Assembly (NCBI GenBank): GCA_021186555.1
Contig: JAJKFL010000006.1
Span: forward strand, 8,297,215-8,361,214
From: Reticulitermes speratus
Lineage: Eukaryota; Arthropoda; Insecta; Blattodea; Rhinotermitidae
DNA length: 64,000 nucleotides
Direction of reading: 5' to 3'
In this document: piece after piece, positions 45,482 through 57,270 of the stretch
Position numbering within the stretch: position 1 is the stretch's first letter
Layout of the letters: each line of letters opens with the position of its first letter
Program-made: the position numbers and the translations under genes
The notes under the pieces: model-generated
What the model saw: the letters and a program-made list of their open reading frames with translations, nothing else
The model's database searches: none
What the model was told of the DNA's origin: nothing

Positions 45482-45772
45482 AGTGAAGGTAAAGTTCACC
45501 CTAGAACAGGCCATGAAGGCCCAGAGGGGGGTAGAGGTATATCTCTACTCTTTCTTTACCTTCGCATTAAATGGGGGTGGGTGGTCAACGCCACGCCCTG
45601 GCCACTTTACCCCCGGGGAAGGGACCCGGTACATATTGTACAGGAGACTGGGTGCACCTCAGGACCGGTCTGGAAGGATGCGAAAAATCTCACCCCGACT
45701 TGGATTCGATCTCCGGACCGTCCAGCCCGTAGCAAGTCGCTATAGAGACTACGCTATCCCGGCCCACGGCAT
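45482..45772 (-). repeat. SINE family D, inverted neighbour
   Basis: Tail GGTAAAGTTCACCCTAGAAC at the low end, head CGCTATCCCGGCCCACGG at the high end. Lies tail to tail with the 44956 copy, 27 bp apart. Confidence 0.87.
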
Positions 45773-45829
45773 GTATGCGGTCATAAGGAACAAGCAAGAG
45801 GCATTTTGGTGGACAAACCTGGAGAAAAG

Positions 45830-46045
45830 AGACCACTTGAAAGACCTGGGATAGACGGTGGGATAATATTAAATTAGATTTTAAAGAAATATGATGGGAT
45901 AGCATGAAATGAATTCGTCTGGCTCAGGTTAGGGACAAGAGGAGGAGGACTCTTGTAAACACGGTAAAGGACATTTTGCTTCCATAAAATGCGGGAAATT
46001 TCTTGACTATTGTCTTCTCAAGAACAACTCTGCTCCATGCAGTTA
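45830..46045 (+). mobile_element. LINE 3' end
   Basis: AAAGACCTGGGATAGACGGT, CTGGCTCAGGTTAGGGACA and the 3' end TTCCATAAAATGCGGGAAAT through AACTCTGCTCCATG, like 20640 and 51995. Confidence 0.72.
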
Positions 46046-46282
46046 ATTAGATACGTAATTTTAAGGTACAAGCTTTAAATTGTTTGATTTTTATTGCCTT
46101 TTTCCCCCCTTTTATTTATTTGGTCGCGGTTCGTTACTTACACTAACCCGTCCCCACGTAAGGCCACGTTCATAAGGAATTAGTGTGTGAGGGTGAAGAA
46201 TGGATAAGGTGGTGGAGTGATATGCTTCGGAGAACACGGAAATGAAGTACGAGACTCTTACGGCGATGGCTATGAAGATTTA

Positions 46283-46570
46283 TGTGTTCTGGGATGTGAC
46301 GACGTGTAGTTATACTTTGTTTATTTATCGGCAGTGTCAGTACCTCACACTGTAGAGTGTCCAATGCTGGGTGATTAGTGGATAATGAATTAGAAGGGGT
46401 GTGGACAGGGGCAGCAGTAACCTAACTGAAGGCACTATTCCGCCATTAGGCTGGAGACAGATTCGATCGCCAGAGTAGATGAGGTCCTGATGATGGAGGC
46501 AGCAGGCTCCTCTGAAACGTCGGTACACAGACAGAAGCCTGCACGGCGTCACATTCCAGAAGACGTGTGT
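46283..46570. repeat. CTTCTGGGATGT-family element, long form
   Basis: Ends TTCTGGGATGTGACGACG and CGGCGTCACATTCCAGAAGA are inverse; the interior has CCTGATGATGGAGGCAGCAG and TCTGAAACGTCGGTACACAG. 288 bp. Confidence 0.65.
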
Positions 46571-46621
46571 CTTCATAAGGACACTGACGCTGGGATTTCA
46601 TGAAGGCCAGGATATGTCCAT

Positions 46622-46636
46622 ATGAATGACTAACTC

Positions 46637-46672
<36 letters not shown>

Positions 46673-47036
46673 GCTAGCTAATCAACTAACTAACTCCATG
46701 GAGCAGAGTCCTTTCTCAGAGGCTAACAGTTCCTCATCCAGTCAGGATATTCCCCTAATTTTTATGGAAACCGAAGCTTCATTACCCATGTTCATAAAAG
46801 CCCATCTCCTGTCCCCATCCAGAGCCAGATTAATCCAGTCCACCCCCTTTCAGCCCATTTATTTAAGATCAATTCCAATATTACTCTCCCATCTAAGCTT
46901 ACGTATTCCAAGTGGTATCTTTCCTTCGGGATTTCCCCACCAAAACTCCTTACGCATTTCTCTTATCCCCACTGTTACATGCCCCGTCCATTACATCCCC
47001 CTTGATTTGCTCATCCTTATAATATTTGTTCAGTAT
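46622..47036 (-). mobile_element. LINE 3' end with (TTAG)n tail
   Basis: On the plus strand (CTAA)n at 46625-46695 is followed by CTCCATGGAGCAGAGTCCTT, GCTAACAGTTCCTCATCCAG and CCAGATTAATCCAGTCCACC: the reverse of the LINE 3' end, read on the minus strand. Confidence 0.75.
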
Positions 47037-48036
47037 TAGGTATACAGGTTATTAGTTACGATACAGACAACACTTGATACAGGTTATTAGTTACGATACA
47101 GACAACACTTGATACAGGTTATTAGTTACGATACAGACAACACTTCATACAGGTTATTAGTTACAATACAGACAATACTTGATACAGGTTATTAGTTACG
47201 ATACAGACAACACTTGAAACAGGTTATTAGTTACGATACAGACAACACTTGATACAGGTTATTAGTTACGATACAGACAACACTTGAAACAGTTATTAGT
47301 TACGATACAGACAACACTTGATACAGGATATTAGTTACAATACAGACAACACTTGATACAGGTTATTAGTTACGATACAGACAACACTTGATACAGGTTA
47401 TTAGTTACAATACAGACAACACGATACAGGTTATTAGTTACGAAACAGACAACACTTGATACAGGTTATTAGTTACGATACAGACAACACGATACAGGTT
47501 ATTAGTTACGATACAGACAACACTTGATACAGGTTATTAGTTACGAAACAGACAACACTTGATACAGGTTATTAGTTACGATACAGACAACACTTGAAAC
47601 AGTTATTAGTTACGATACAGACAACACGATACAGGTTATTAGTTACGATACAGACAACACTTGATACAGGTTATTAGTTACGATACAGACAACACTTGAA
47701 ACAGTTATTAGTTACGATACAGACAACACGATACAGGTTATTAGTTACGATACAGACAACACTTGATACAGGTTATTAGTTACGATACAGACAACACGAT
47801 ACAGGTTATTAGTTACGATACAGACAACACGATACAGGTTATTAGTTACGATACAGACAACACTTGATACAGGTTATTAGTTACGATACAGACAACACTT
47901 GAAACAGTTATTAGTTACGATACAGACAACACTTGATACAGGATATTAGTTACAATACAGACAACACGATACAGGTTATTAGTTACGATAGAGACAACAC
48001 GATACAGGTTATTAGTTACGATACAGACAACACTTG
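47037..48036. repeat. Minisatellite, 31-35-bp unit, about 30 copies
   Basis: Long form ACAGGTTATTAGTTACGATA plus CAGACAACACTTGAT (35 bp). A shorter form loses TTGAT and joins CAACAC directly to GATACAGG. The two forms alternate irregularly over 1 kb. Confidence 0.95.
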
Positions 48037-48319
48037 AACTTATTTTGTGACCGACCAAGTGCACTAAATAACGCTTTCCGTGAACCGCGCTGTTATGATC
48101 TGAAACAGCGTGAGGGACAAAATGTGACGCACTGCTACGTGGAGCTGGAAATTTTCTCCGGATTACTCAGGGAAATCCTTTATGTATTTTGCACCAATCC
48201 ATAATTCAGTACTGTGAGATGTTACTCATGCAACAGAAAGAGGAGTGAAAGTCTGGGAATTCAACACAGAAAAAAAAGAGTGGCTACCTATAAAATATCC
48301 ATCGATTTTTACGTGCCTT
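48037..48319. other. Intergenic, nothing identified
   Basis: Non-repetitive stretch between the minisatellite and the unclassified repeat at 48320. Confidence 0.35.
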
Positions 48320-48640
48320 CGTACAGTTGCGAAAAGTGCCTATTAGCTTCGTCATGTCCGTCTGTCTGTCTGTATCAGCTCGGCCCGCAAGCGAAGGATT
48401 TTCTTGAAATTTAATATTGGAAATTTTTGTTAACATCTGTAAAGAAAATCCAAATTTGGTTAAAATCGGACAGAAATATCGGACACTTTACACGAAGACC
48501 TAAGTACGTTTATATTGTTGACAGCAACATGCGTAGCTCAACAATTCAAAGGAAATGTACTCTTGCTTTTGTATGGCAACAATGGTTAGGCGAACACCCC
48601 ACAATGTTAGGTTATATGTCCACTGCCATCTTGTTAATTT
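48320..48640 (+). repeat. Unclassified repeat, relative of 41330
   Basis: See the 41330 entry for the shared ordered blocks. Opens with a TCTG-rich stretch (GTCCGTCTGTCTGTCTG). Confidence 0.55.
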
Positions 48641-48654
48641 TTTTAATGTCGGTA

Positions 48655-48870
48655 ATTAACTAACTAACTCCACGCAGCAGAGTCCTTCTTGAAAAGCTAA
48701 CAGTTCCTCATCTAGTCAAGAAATTCCCCCAATTTTGTGCAACCCGAAAGTTCATTACCGCATTTACAACAGTCCGAAAACTGTTCCTATCCTGAACCAG
48801 ATCAATCCAGTCCATGCCCCCCATGCTGCCTATTCAAGATCCATTTTAATATTATCCTCCCATCTACGCA
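48655..48870 (-). mobile_element. LINE 3' end
   Basis: AACTAACTAACTCCACGCAG, CTAACAGTTCCTCATCTAGT, GAACCAGATCAATCCAGTCC and TTTTAATATTATCCTCCCAT: reverse of the LINE 3' end. Confidence 0.75.
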
Positions 48871-51785
48871 ATGGCGGTAATGCAGCAGAAAATATTCCCA
48901 CAGTGTAGCCATTGTCAACCGAGGTATTGTGCAGATTCAAACACAGTCCAGTGTTTAAGCTGCCTTCGCACAAGGTGTACAAAGTTGATGCTTTATATAA
49001 GGCCGGTATTGGTGTCTCAGTATTTAAAGTCCAACGGTAGGATGAGAGATCAGTAAAAAATTGTAAATGATATTGAAAAGAGTGAGCGTGGACTAATCAG
49101 AGGTACCATCCGGTGTTTGCCCTAGGAAGGCGCAAATCCTCTAGTGGCGATATTCGGCGTCCAGGTACCTCCCGAACACAAATCAAACGCATTACCGACT
49201 GAGCCAACTTTCTCGGTGTTATTGCATGACACCGACGTGCATCAGCTTACTGCTCAACGCTATTAATACCAAAGCTAGGTAAGGTGTAACACATGTATAA
49301 TTTATCCCTTTGTGTCTTACTGCCTGATGATGGCCTTATATAGGTGAGCCGAAAAAGATATTGCAGGATTAAGCCCACAAAGTCTCTAGCTTCGGGCGTA
49401 GGTAACGTTAGCGAGCCTAGGCTGCTGTCACAAGTGGGGCGAGTGCGCGAAGCCGTGTGCGCGTAGATCAGTCTGTTTCTGCAGTCATGGCGGTGGAGGT
49501 GTCAGTATTCGTCTACTTACGTAGTAGCTGCAATCACGTGACTGAGGCAGGGAGACCGTAAGGTGTGTGAAACACGTGCTGAAGGTCGTCATGCAAATTG
49601 GCAGAGATTTTGTGGATGTAATTCTGCTATAGCTTAATAAATTTCAACTTATTATACGAAGATTGTTGTGACTGATGATACCCCATTACCTTTCCGTATT
49701 TGCATCACAACGGAATGTTACACTTAGAAATATTACTGCTCAGTGACCAGATGTTTGCAAAGTGCCAGAGATTGCTGCTCGTTCCACAGCGTCACGACGG
49801 CGTACAGACGCCATCTACAAAGTTTTGATAAATCCCACCGCGTCCTGCCTGACGTATAGTGGACAGGACTCTCTGACGAAAGCCCTCAAGAGGGTCTCAC
49901 GGACGTTAACACCATGATGACATCCCGGTAGGTTTGCCAGCATCGGTGGTGGTGGAATCTGACACCCTCCCAGGCAAATATTCAACACACAACATGGCTG
50001 GGAATACGACTATATACAGTACTGCACGTGGCAGATGAGGCGGGATAGCTCAGTCAATACAGTGACCATGACTAAAGAAAGTTGTATTAACGTTAATAAC
50101 AAATAGAACACACAAAGGGACATGCTAAATACTCTGGCCAATACGCACAGTATTTAAAGCGCTGTACAAGTATAGTTGTAAATTTCTTCTTAAATGTGAT
50201 TCGAATTCCCATTTGTCTGCTTTAATTGCTTGGGTAAAATTTAATTTCTTGCATTTACACCGAAATATATATACGACTGTGCTACATTTAATATTTTATT
50301 ACAACAGAAAAGAGCCCTCTTTAACTGCTTGACCCTGAAGTTGAAGGCATTACGAGCTCTCGAAACATCTGTAAATATTTATCCAATGGCAGACGACTTG
50401 AAACTTCAACGACCAGGAAAATAATAATTTAGATAATCTGAATTTTTATGTGAACTAAAATTTTCGATAAAGTGCAGTTATATTATGTGGGTTGACGGAG
50501 AAAATATCCCCTGAAGATGACTAAGCTTTCGAAAAAAAAAAAATGTCGAGGATATTTTTAAAAACGGATGTTTAAAAATAGTTTTATGGTTCTTTAATAA
50601 TACGTTAATTTTCTTAACTCTAATATTACTCTTTCTTCAAAGTTTTGTTAGTGACAAGGGAAAACAAAGAACATGCATTTCTGATTGTAAATGCACGTAT
50701 TTCATTTATGCACGCGACAAGAGTTGCCTTTCCTACAATGATTACGTTACATGTACATTACATTATAATACATTACTCGGCACACACACAAACACACACA
50801 CACACACATCACCATTATACGTTTAGCCAATTTTTGTTTAATCAGACTAATGGAGCTTTCGGATATTCATTCCAAAACTCAATTTACACAACGCACGATG
50901 AATGCAGTCTGCTATAAAATTTGATAACTGATTTTTTATTATATAGATGTATAGGCTCGCCTGGGATCAGAGGCATCTAGTATGAAAATGAGAAGACAAA
51001 CAACCAAATGTTGTGACGTACCATCCTACCAAAATTAGACTGCAAAAGTGAGCTTCAGACAAGCATGGGCTCTTAATTTCACTCGGAACGCATTTCAGCC
51101 CATTTGCAGGACATGGAGGATACCCAGAAGATATCCATAGTTCAAAAATGCTTAAATGTTAGTGTCTCTCAATTATTCCCACACACATAAATGTCTTGAA
51201 CATCTCACGGAGTGTAGATTCGATAATATGTACTCGAGCTGACAGCCAAATCAGGTGGTTCAAATAAACCACGGACTCCTTCTTCAGGGTTCTGACACCT
51301 GATGATGGAGACGGTGGTTTACTCAAACCATCTGACAAGGCTCTTAGCCGGACAGAATTTCACAAAACACTTACACAAGCAGACATTCATACACTAGGAA
51401 GTAATGGATTGGCATTGCAGCCCAATATGAGCTTTTGATCCTTACGGAGGTACGGCTGCAATCCTTCACAATCCTTGTAAATATATGGAAGCGAGTGGTT
51501 AGAGTCACAATCCGACCGTTTTAACCCTGCAGAAATAACCAACGGTACTTATAGAAACAAGAGGCTGGTGGGCCACAAAAACCAGTTTGGAAACGGTAAC
51601 GGAAAGAGATATTAATATCACGGTCTGACTAAAATGCAGTATTATAAAAATACGACGTTTCGGACAGCAAATTTACCTCCGTCCTCAGGTAAAAAAGGGA
51701 AGAAGCCTACTCAGTTGGTCCCATTTGGTAAAGTTAATATCCATCAATGTGCTTGCTAAGCAAAGTGGGCACACTAAAAACTGGT
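48871..51785. other. Intergenic, possible weak SINE remnants
   Basis: Nearly 3 kb with no coding frame of note. 49147-49222 contains, in reverse, GTTGGCTCAGTCGGTAATGC, a tRNA-like A-box region; 50040-50060 has GCGGGATAGCTCAGTCAATA. Both may be old SINE heads. A GC-richer patch at 49385-49560 surrounds GCAGTCATGGCGGTGGAGGT and is not identified. Confidence 0.3.
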
Positions 51786-51990
51786 GTAAGGTAAAGGTAA
51801 ATTTCGCTCTAGAAGAGGCCATGAAGGCCCAGAGGGGGAGTAGAGGTATAGCTGTACTCTTTCTTTAACCTCAGTGCTAGATTGGGGCGGGGTTAACGCC
51901 ACGCCCCGGCTGCTTTACTCCCGGGAAAGAGACCCGGTATCTTTTGTACAGGAGGCTGGATGGGCCACGGGGCCCGTCTGGACGAGTCTT
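51786..51990 (-). repeat. SINE family D, head truncated
   Basis: Tail GGTAAATTTCGCTCTAGAAG through GAGACCCGGTATCTTTTGTA to GTCTGGACGAGTCTTCCCA; the tRNA head is missing and a LINE fragment begins directly after. Confidence 0.83.
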
Positions 51991-51994
51991 CCCA

Positions 51995-52620
51995 TTTGCA
52001 TTCCAAAATTAAAAAGATCAAAATATACAGAATTATATTTGTGCCAGTTGTTTCATATGGCTGTGAAACTCCGTCTGTCACACTTAGGGGAGAACATTGG
52101 CTGAGGATGTCAGAGAATAGGGTGCTGAGGAGGATATTTCGGCATAAGAGGAACGAGGTAAGGGGTGGGGGTGACTGGAGGAGATTGCACAGTGAGGAGG
52201 CTCATGATTTGTACTCCTCACTAAATATCATTCGGGTAATCAAATCAGTAAGAATGAGATGGGCGGTGCATGTGGCACGTATGGGAGAAAGGACAGGTGC
52301 ATAGAAAATTTTGGTGTGCAAGCATGAGGGAAAAAGACTGTGTGGAAGACCTAGGCGTAGATGGAATAATGGTATTAAAATGGATCTACAAGAAATAAAA
52401 ATTGGGGCGTAGACTGCATTGATTTGTCTCAGAATAGACACGAGTGGCAGGCTCTTGTGAACACGGTAATGAACATTAGGGTTCCATAAAATAGGGGGAA
52501 TTTCTTGACTAAATGAGAAACTATTGGCTTCTCAAGAAGAACTCTGCTTATTGGAGCTAAGTTAGTTTGTTTGTTAGTTTGTTCGTTTGTTAGTTAGTGA
52601 CTTAGTTAAATGTAAATGGC
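51995..52620 (+). mobile_element. LINE 3' end, best-preserved copy
   Basis: Encodes [80 protein letters not shown] before a stop: the C-terminus of a non-LTR reverse transcriptase. The 3' UTR has TTCCATAAAATAGGGGGAAT and ends in a TTAG/TTTG-rich tail (52560-52610). 5' truncated; not active. Confidence 0.82.
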
Positions 52621-54746
52621 TGAACAGGAAAAAAATATGTGTAAATATCGTATGTATCTAATGGTGAGGGGCCACCACCGTGACAACCCTGTGTTAATCG
52701 GTACGTATTCTTAAGCTTCGTAAGAACTAAGCTCAATAAATTATTATTATTTAGTACTCAATACATTACCTGAGCAGCTCTGTTATCAAGAATGTAAAAT
52801 TAAGGCTAATGTCTGAATTCGAGGACCGAGTTCGAGCTTGTAGCCCGCTGATGACGTAACACAGGTAGGCTGATGTGACCTCAGCAAGAGAGTGAGAGGG
52901 AGAATTCCGCCGCCCAGCAAACTAACTTCCACCATGTTTTGGAAGTCGATCGATAGTCTCGACTGGATTGTGGAGGAAACATCGGGCGAAACCCGAATAC
53001 GTCCGAAAACACACGAAGTTCCAGGTGTTTCGGGTTGCGTTCTTATCCTGTCAATATTGCTTACTGTGTTATGTAAGTTCTCTGGTGCACAGTTTTGTAA
53101 CAAAACAGGTCTTTATAGACGGAAAATATATAAATTACAGCTGGAGAGATAGCATGTGACATCTTACACACCGTGTCTGTGCTTGTATCGGATCTGTCAG
53201 AAGGCCTCGGCAGGGGTGACCTGGGTTGACCTGGGCTGGGTCAGGACAACCAGCCCAACACCCTTACGACCTATTCCACGCAACCTGCTGCCTGTTGGAT
53301 GGTGAACGTGTGATTAGTGGTGATTCCTAGTGGTGGTTTTCGTGCATTGTTTTCTTTTTGAAGTGTTACCGGGAGTTGTCGCTGACGGAGATCGTTTTGG
53401 AATGATCTTCATATCCGAAGTAAAAAGTGTTATAATGTGGTGGTAAAGGTGGTGGCGCCATGCTTTAGTTGCGAGGCGCCATGTCATCGCGGCAGCCGCC
53501 GGCCCCATCACGTGCTACTTCGGACTGCCTGGAGGAACCTGTCCACGTCTCAGGGAGTGAGGTAACTTCTTGTCGTTACCACCTGCCTCTCATTCACACT
53601 CATTAGTACATTGCCGGTACCTTGAGATTCCTGTTCAACTCAGTAACGTATCCAGCTACTCTTACGCGTATAGTCCAAAGTAGACTAGCAATAACATTAA
53701 ACCTTGAAACACCAAAGTTTGAAAAGTGAAAGTACTTTCCTATCCAGTGCTCCCCGCTTTCCGAAAGAGCATTGCTGTTTGGATGATTCCCACGCTTCGC
53801 CCATTTCTCCTTCTGGTAAAAGCAACATGTAGATGACGCATGGAGCATTGGTGGAAAGATACTGACAGCGGAAAAGCGAAGTACTCAAAGAAAACCCTGT
53901 CCCAATGCCACTTTGTCCACTACTAACCTCACTTGGACTGAACCGCAGAGAGAAATCGCCGAGCTCGTTTTGGCTTAAGTGATAAACACCGCTTAAAATT
54001 AATTTGAATTATACTACTTAAGCACATAGATCGTACCGCGCAGTGAACACGTACCGTATCGGTTATAAAAGCCACTAAGGTAACGCTGTACAGTGAAATA
54101 ATCGCTGTTTGTTCTGAGATCCACACAAAACACATAAACACACTGTGTGGGCAGAACGTAGAATTTGTGAATGTTAAACCTGTTGATATATAAAGTAGCC
54201 GTGGGCTTTGAAGGGTTAAGTGAATCAAGAGGAAGGAGATGGTAATGATGACAACACTGATATAACTTATTTTTTTTTGTAACATAATTATTTCTGAAAT
54301 TTTGTATTTATTGCTGAGTATGGTAGTGGAAATGACGTTGGGATCAAAACTAAAGTTGCTGATTATCATCAAATGTTCAGAATTTTGTTTCTTGTCAGCT
54401 GTAAATAAATCTTGACCAGTATCAAATGAGTTACAACACTCTCCAAAAACCACCCTTGGTAATGTCTGATATTATTATAAAATATAGTTAATTCCGTATA
54501 AATTTATCCCATGGGTTGGCAGTTTCTTCTTTACCGTCAGGGTCCCTTTATTGTAAGCCGCAAAACCAAGCAGATAACTGCAATCCATAGATAAAATCGA
54601 AAATCGAATTACAAGATAACAGGGCACACTATACTGATAATGGACAGATGTTCTTTCGTAAAAGAGGGTTCTGGTCATTTTGCCTAGAATACACTGCAAA
54701 CCCTTTCACAAAGCAGATCAGTTACACTTGGCGCCACGCGGACTGG
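52621..54746. other. Intergenic, no gene supported
   Basis: Several chance frames (for example 52892-53152 plus and 53929-54453 minus) lack any recognisable domain. Parts near 53880-54130 resemble fragments around 57290-57480 and 61690-61760 and may be one old dispersed repeat. Confidence 0.3.
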
Positions 54747-54755
54747 TAACTTAAT

Positions 54756-55018
54756 TTTTTTTAATGGCTCGACAGCCCCTTGGGGGCCTAGGCCGCCTCA
54801 TTTTTCGACGTTTCATGATCACACACATTAGACACGCCACATTCGGTAAGACTCCTCTGGACGAGGGACCAGCTCGTCGCAGAGACCTCTACCTGACAAC
54901 ACACAACACTCACAAGAGACAGACATCCATGCCCCCGGTGGGATTCGAACCCACAATCCCAGTAAGCGAGCGGCCGAAGACCCACGCCTTAGACCGCACG
55001 GCCACTGGGATCGGCGGT
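54756..55018 (-). repeat. SINE family C, full-length
   Basis: Poly-T at the low end, GGCCTAGGCCGCCTCA, then GGTGGGATTCGAACCC and the head complement CCGCACGGCCACTGGGATC. Flanked by TAACTTAAT on both sides (54747-54755, 55019-55027). Confidence 0.9.
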
Positions 55019-55089
55019 TAACTTAATACTCAATAAAAATCTTCCTGTACGTCTCATGTATGATTGGAAAAAAAAATTGTAATGAGGGG

Positions 55090-55420
55090 ATTTATAATTT
55101 TCACTGTTCCCGAAATATTATATAGGGTGATAAAACCAAGGAGAATTAGAAGGGTAGGCTGTGACACGCATGGGAGGTACGAAAAATGCCTACAAAATTT
55201 TGGTTGGAAAACAATGAGGTAAGACAACTCTTCGTAGATACAAGTGTATATGGCAGGATATTATTAAAATAAATTTTAAATAAACACGATATGTTGCAAG
55301 CTAAAGTTCTCCAGTATAAAATAGATACCAGCGGCGGGTTTCTGTAAACTAGTAATGAAATTTCGGCTTTCCTAAAAGGCGGGGAATTTCGTTACCAGCT
55401 ACGCGATCCTAAGCTTATCG
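55090..55420 (+). mobile_element. Degraded LINE 3' end
   Basis: CTGTGACACGCATGGGAGGT, AATTTTGGTTGGAAAACAAT and AAGGCGGGGAATTTCGTTAC match the 20640/51995 LINE in order. Confidence 0.62.
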
Positions 55421-55436
55421 GAAACGCTTCTAATCC

Positions 55437-55640
55437 GGGGTGCAAAAATCCCGGGCGCCAGGTCGCCCGAGCGACTAAATTTTGTACAGTGGCGCCTAAC
55501 ATTTTCAGCGTAATTATTGTAGTTTTTCCCCATTACATACAAAAATGTGTATCAGTTCACATGCACCGAGTATAACCTGCCAAATGACAGTGAGGTTCAC
55601 AGGTCACTACAGAATTGTGGGTCCTTAGCATGGAACTTGC
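55437..55640. mobile_element. hAT MITE fragment, relative of 32435
   Basis: CGGGGTGCAAAAATCCCGG, GGTCGCCCGAGCGACTAAA, TTTTGTACAGTGGCGCCTAA match the 32435 element read in reverse. The second end was not found. Confidence 0.55.
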
Positions 55641-56076
55641 TTCTTGTCACCTTTCTGGCAACTAGAATTTGGAGGTGGTGTCTGCATTCTTGGAAATTTT
55701 GCGTATCCCTATTCTAATTCATGATTTTTTTTTGGTTATGTAACAGAACTTTCAAGTCTACTCTCTCTCTTCCTTTACAGAATAAATTTTGCTAACAAGA
55801 CTTCCTGGTCTCTGAGACATTCTAGTTTCTTATAGCGGTGCTGCTGAAGATTAAAGTCTTTTGTGATGTTACTGATTGTTGCTGGGTAAAACGCTCCCGC
55901 GTTTTAAGGGAATTACGATCCACCGAAACGTCGGTAATCATCCACACGACACTGCATAACATCCCAGAAGACTTGAATCTTCAAATTACCGTTCTTGTAT
56001 AAATCCACAGCTACGTTCAATAGAAAACAGAAGATATATAACAAGATAGTATCATATTCACTGTTTGTAAGTCGCT
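55641..56076. other. Intergenic with a MITE end
   Basis: At 55922-55975: CGAAACGTCGGTAATCATCC and CATAACATCCCAGAAGACTT, one half of a CTTCTGGGATGT-family element. Confidence 0.5.
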
Positions 56077-56165
56077 TCTCTGCTAACTCCATGGAATATA
56101 ATTCTCCTTGAGAAGCTAACAGTTGTTCAGTTGATCAAGAATTTACCCTCGTTTTATGGAAACCA
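56077..56165 (-). mobile_element. LINE 3' end, short
   Basis: CTCTGCTAACTCCATGGAAT, CTTGAGAAGCTAACAGTTGT and TCGTTTTATGGAAACC: terminal 90 bp of the LINE family. Confidence 0.65.
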
Positions 56166-56891
56166 AAAATCCATCACCGTGTTGCACCAGAGCCCGCGAA
56201 GACAGAGGCCCTGTGAGGCATAGAGTGACATGATATTTCTTTTACCGTGAGGGGATTTTAGCCCCCACCACACCAACCCCAAATAACCGAAACATCCCTG
56301 ACGACTGTCCACGACTGCATATTTAATATATTTGCATCTCTTCTCCATATTTGGAGGTCGTTACATCGATCTCCAATCTCAGGACGAGCCATGCCGTGTT
56401 GACAAGGACACAGTCAAGGACTCCTGTAAGCCAATGGATGTACGTGCCTTAAAGTACCGAGTACCACTACGAGTACCACTAACGATGCTGTACGATACAC
56501 AGCAGAAAAAAAAATAAAATGTGTTCCTGACGTGAGACGTGCTTCATACTTAACTTTTTAACATCATTTTGTATCTCTTTTAAATTCCGCCCCTTTATGG
56601 AGCTGGCTGTGCCTCCGTCATCCTGCAAAATACGGAGATTATTAAATTATTCCGCTGGTTCCACTGAACGGATCCGGGGCGACTTAGATTAGTTTAATCA
56701 AATGAAGGCAACACGGCAGGTTTGATGACATCTGTATTTTATCTTACGACACGCGCAGCCAGATGTTACGCTTTGTCAACAACGGCAGATACGACGGAAA
56801 AAGTCGATATAAACTGGTAAAACTGCACACAGCAAGAAATTACAGAACACACATTTAAAAATGGTCACATATCCAAGTAAGAGTTATAATA

Positions 56892-56892
<1 letters not shown>
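56166..56892. other. Intergenic, nothing identified
   Basis: No frame or repeat recognised. Confidence 0.35.
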
Positions 56893-56924
<32 letters not shown>

Positions 56925-57270
56925 CCATGGAGCAGAGTCCTTCTTGAGAAGCTAGTCAGCTAGTCAAGAAATTCCCCGTGTTTTACGGAACCCGAATGTT
57001 CATTACCGCACTCACAAGAGCCCGCCACCTGTCCCTATCCTGAGCCATATCAATCCAGTCCATGCCCCTCATCCCACTTCTTGAAGATCCATTTTAATAT
57101 TATCCTCCCATCTACGCCTGGGTCTTCCAAGTAGCCTCCTTCCCTCAGGTCTCCCCACCAAAATCCTGTATGCACCTCTCCCCTCACCCATACGTGCTAC
57201 ATGCCCCGCCCACCTCATTCTTCTTGATTTGATCACCCGAATAATAATTGGTGATGAGTACAGATCATTA
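56893..57270 (-). mobile_element. LINE 3' end with (TTAG)n tail
   Basis: (CTAA)n, CTCCATGGAGCAGAGTCCTT, GTTTTACGGAACCCGAATGT, CTATCCTGAGCCATATCAAT, then RT-coding sequence in reverse (TACATGCCCCGCCCACCTCA, TTGATTTGATCACCCGAATA). The clearest minus-strand copy. Confidence 0.8.

Noticed and set aside
46625-46695. (CTAA)n runs resembling telomeric repeats
   Set aside because: The unit is four bases (TTAG), not the insect TTAGG, and each run abuts a LINE 3' end, so it is the LINE tail.
46698-47039. 113-residue plus-strand frame
   Set aside because: Antisense of the LINE 3' end; no domain.
52892-53152. 86-residue plus-strand frame with a hydrophobic stretch
   Set aside because: A leucine-rich segment near the middle looks like a signal or membrane segment, but there is no N-terminal placement, homology or supporting exon.
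53929-54453. 174-residue minus-strand frame
   Set aside because: Hydrophobic and Ser/Ile-rich with no domain, splice context or relative that I recognise; part of it resembles dispersed repeat sequence.
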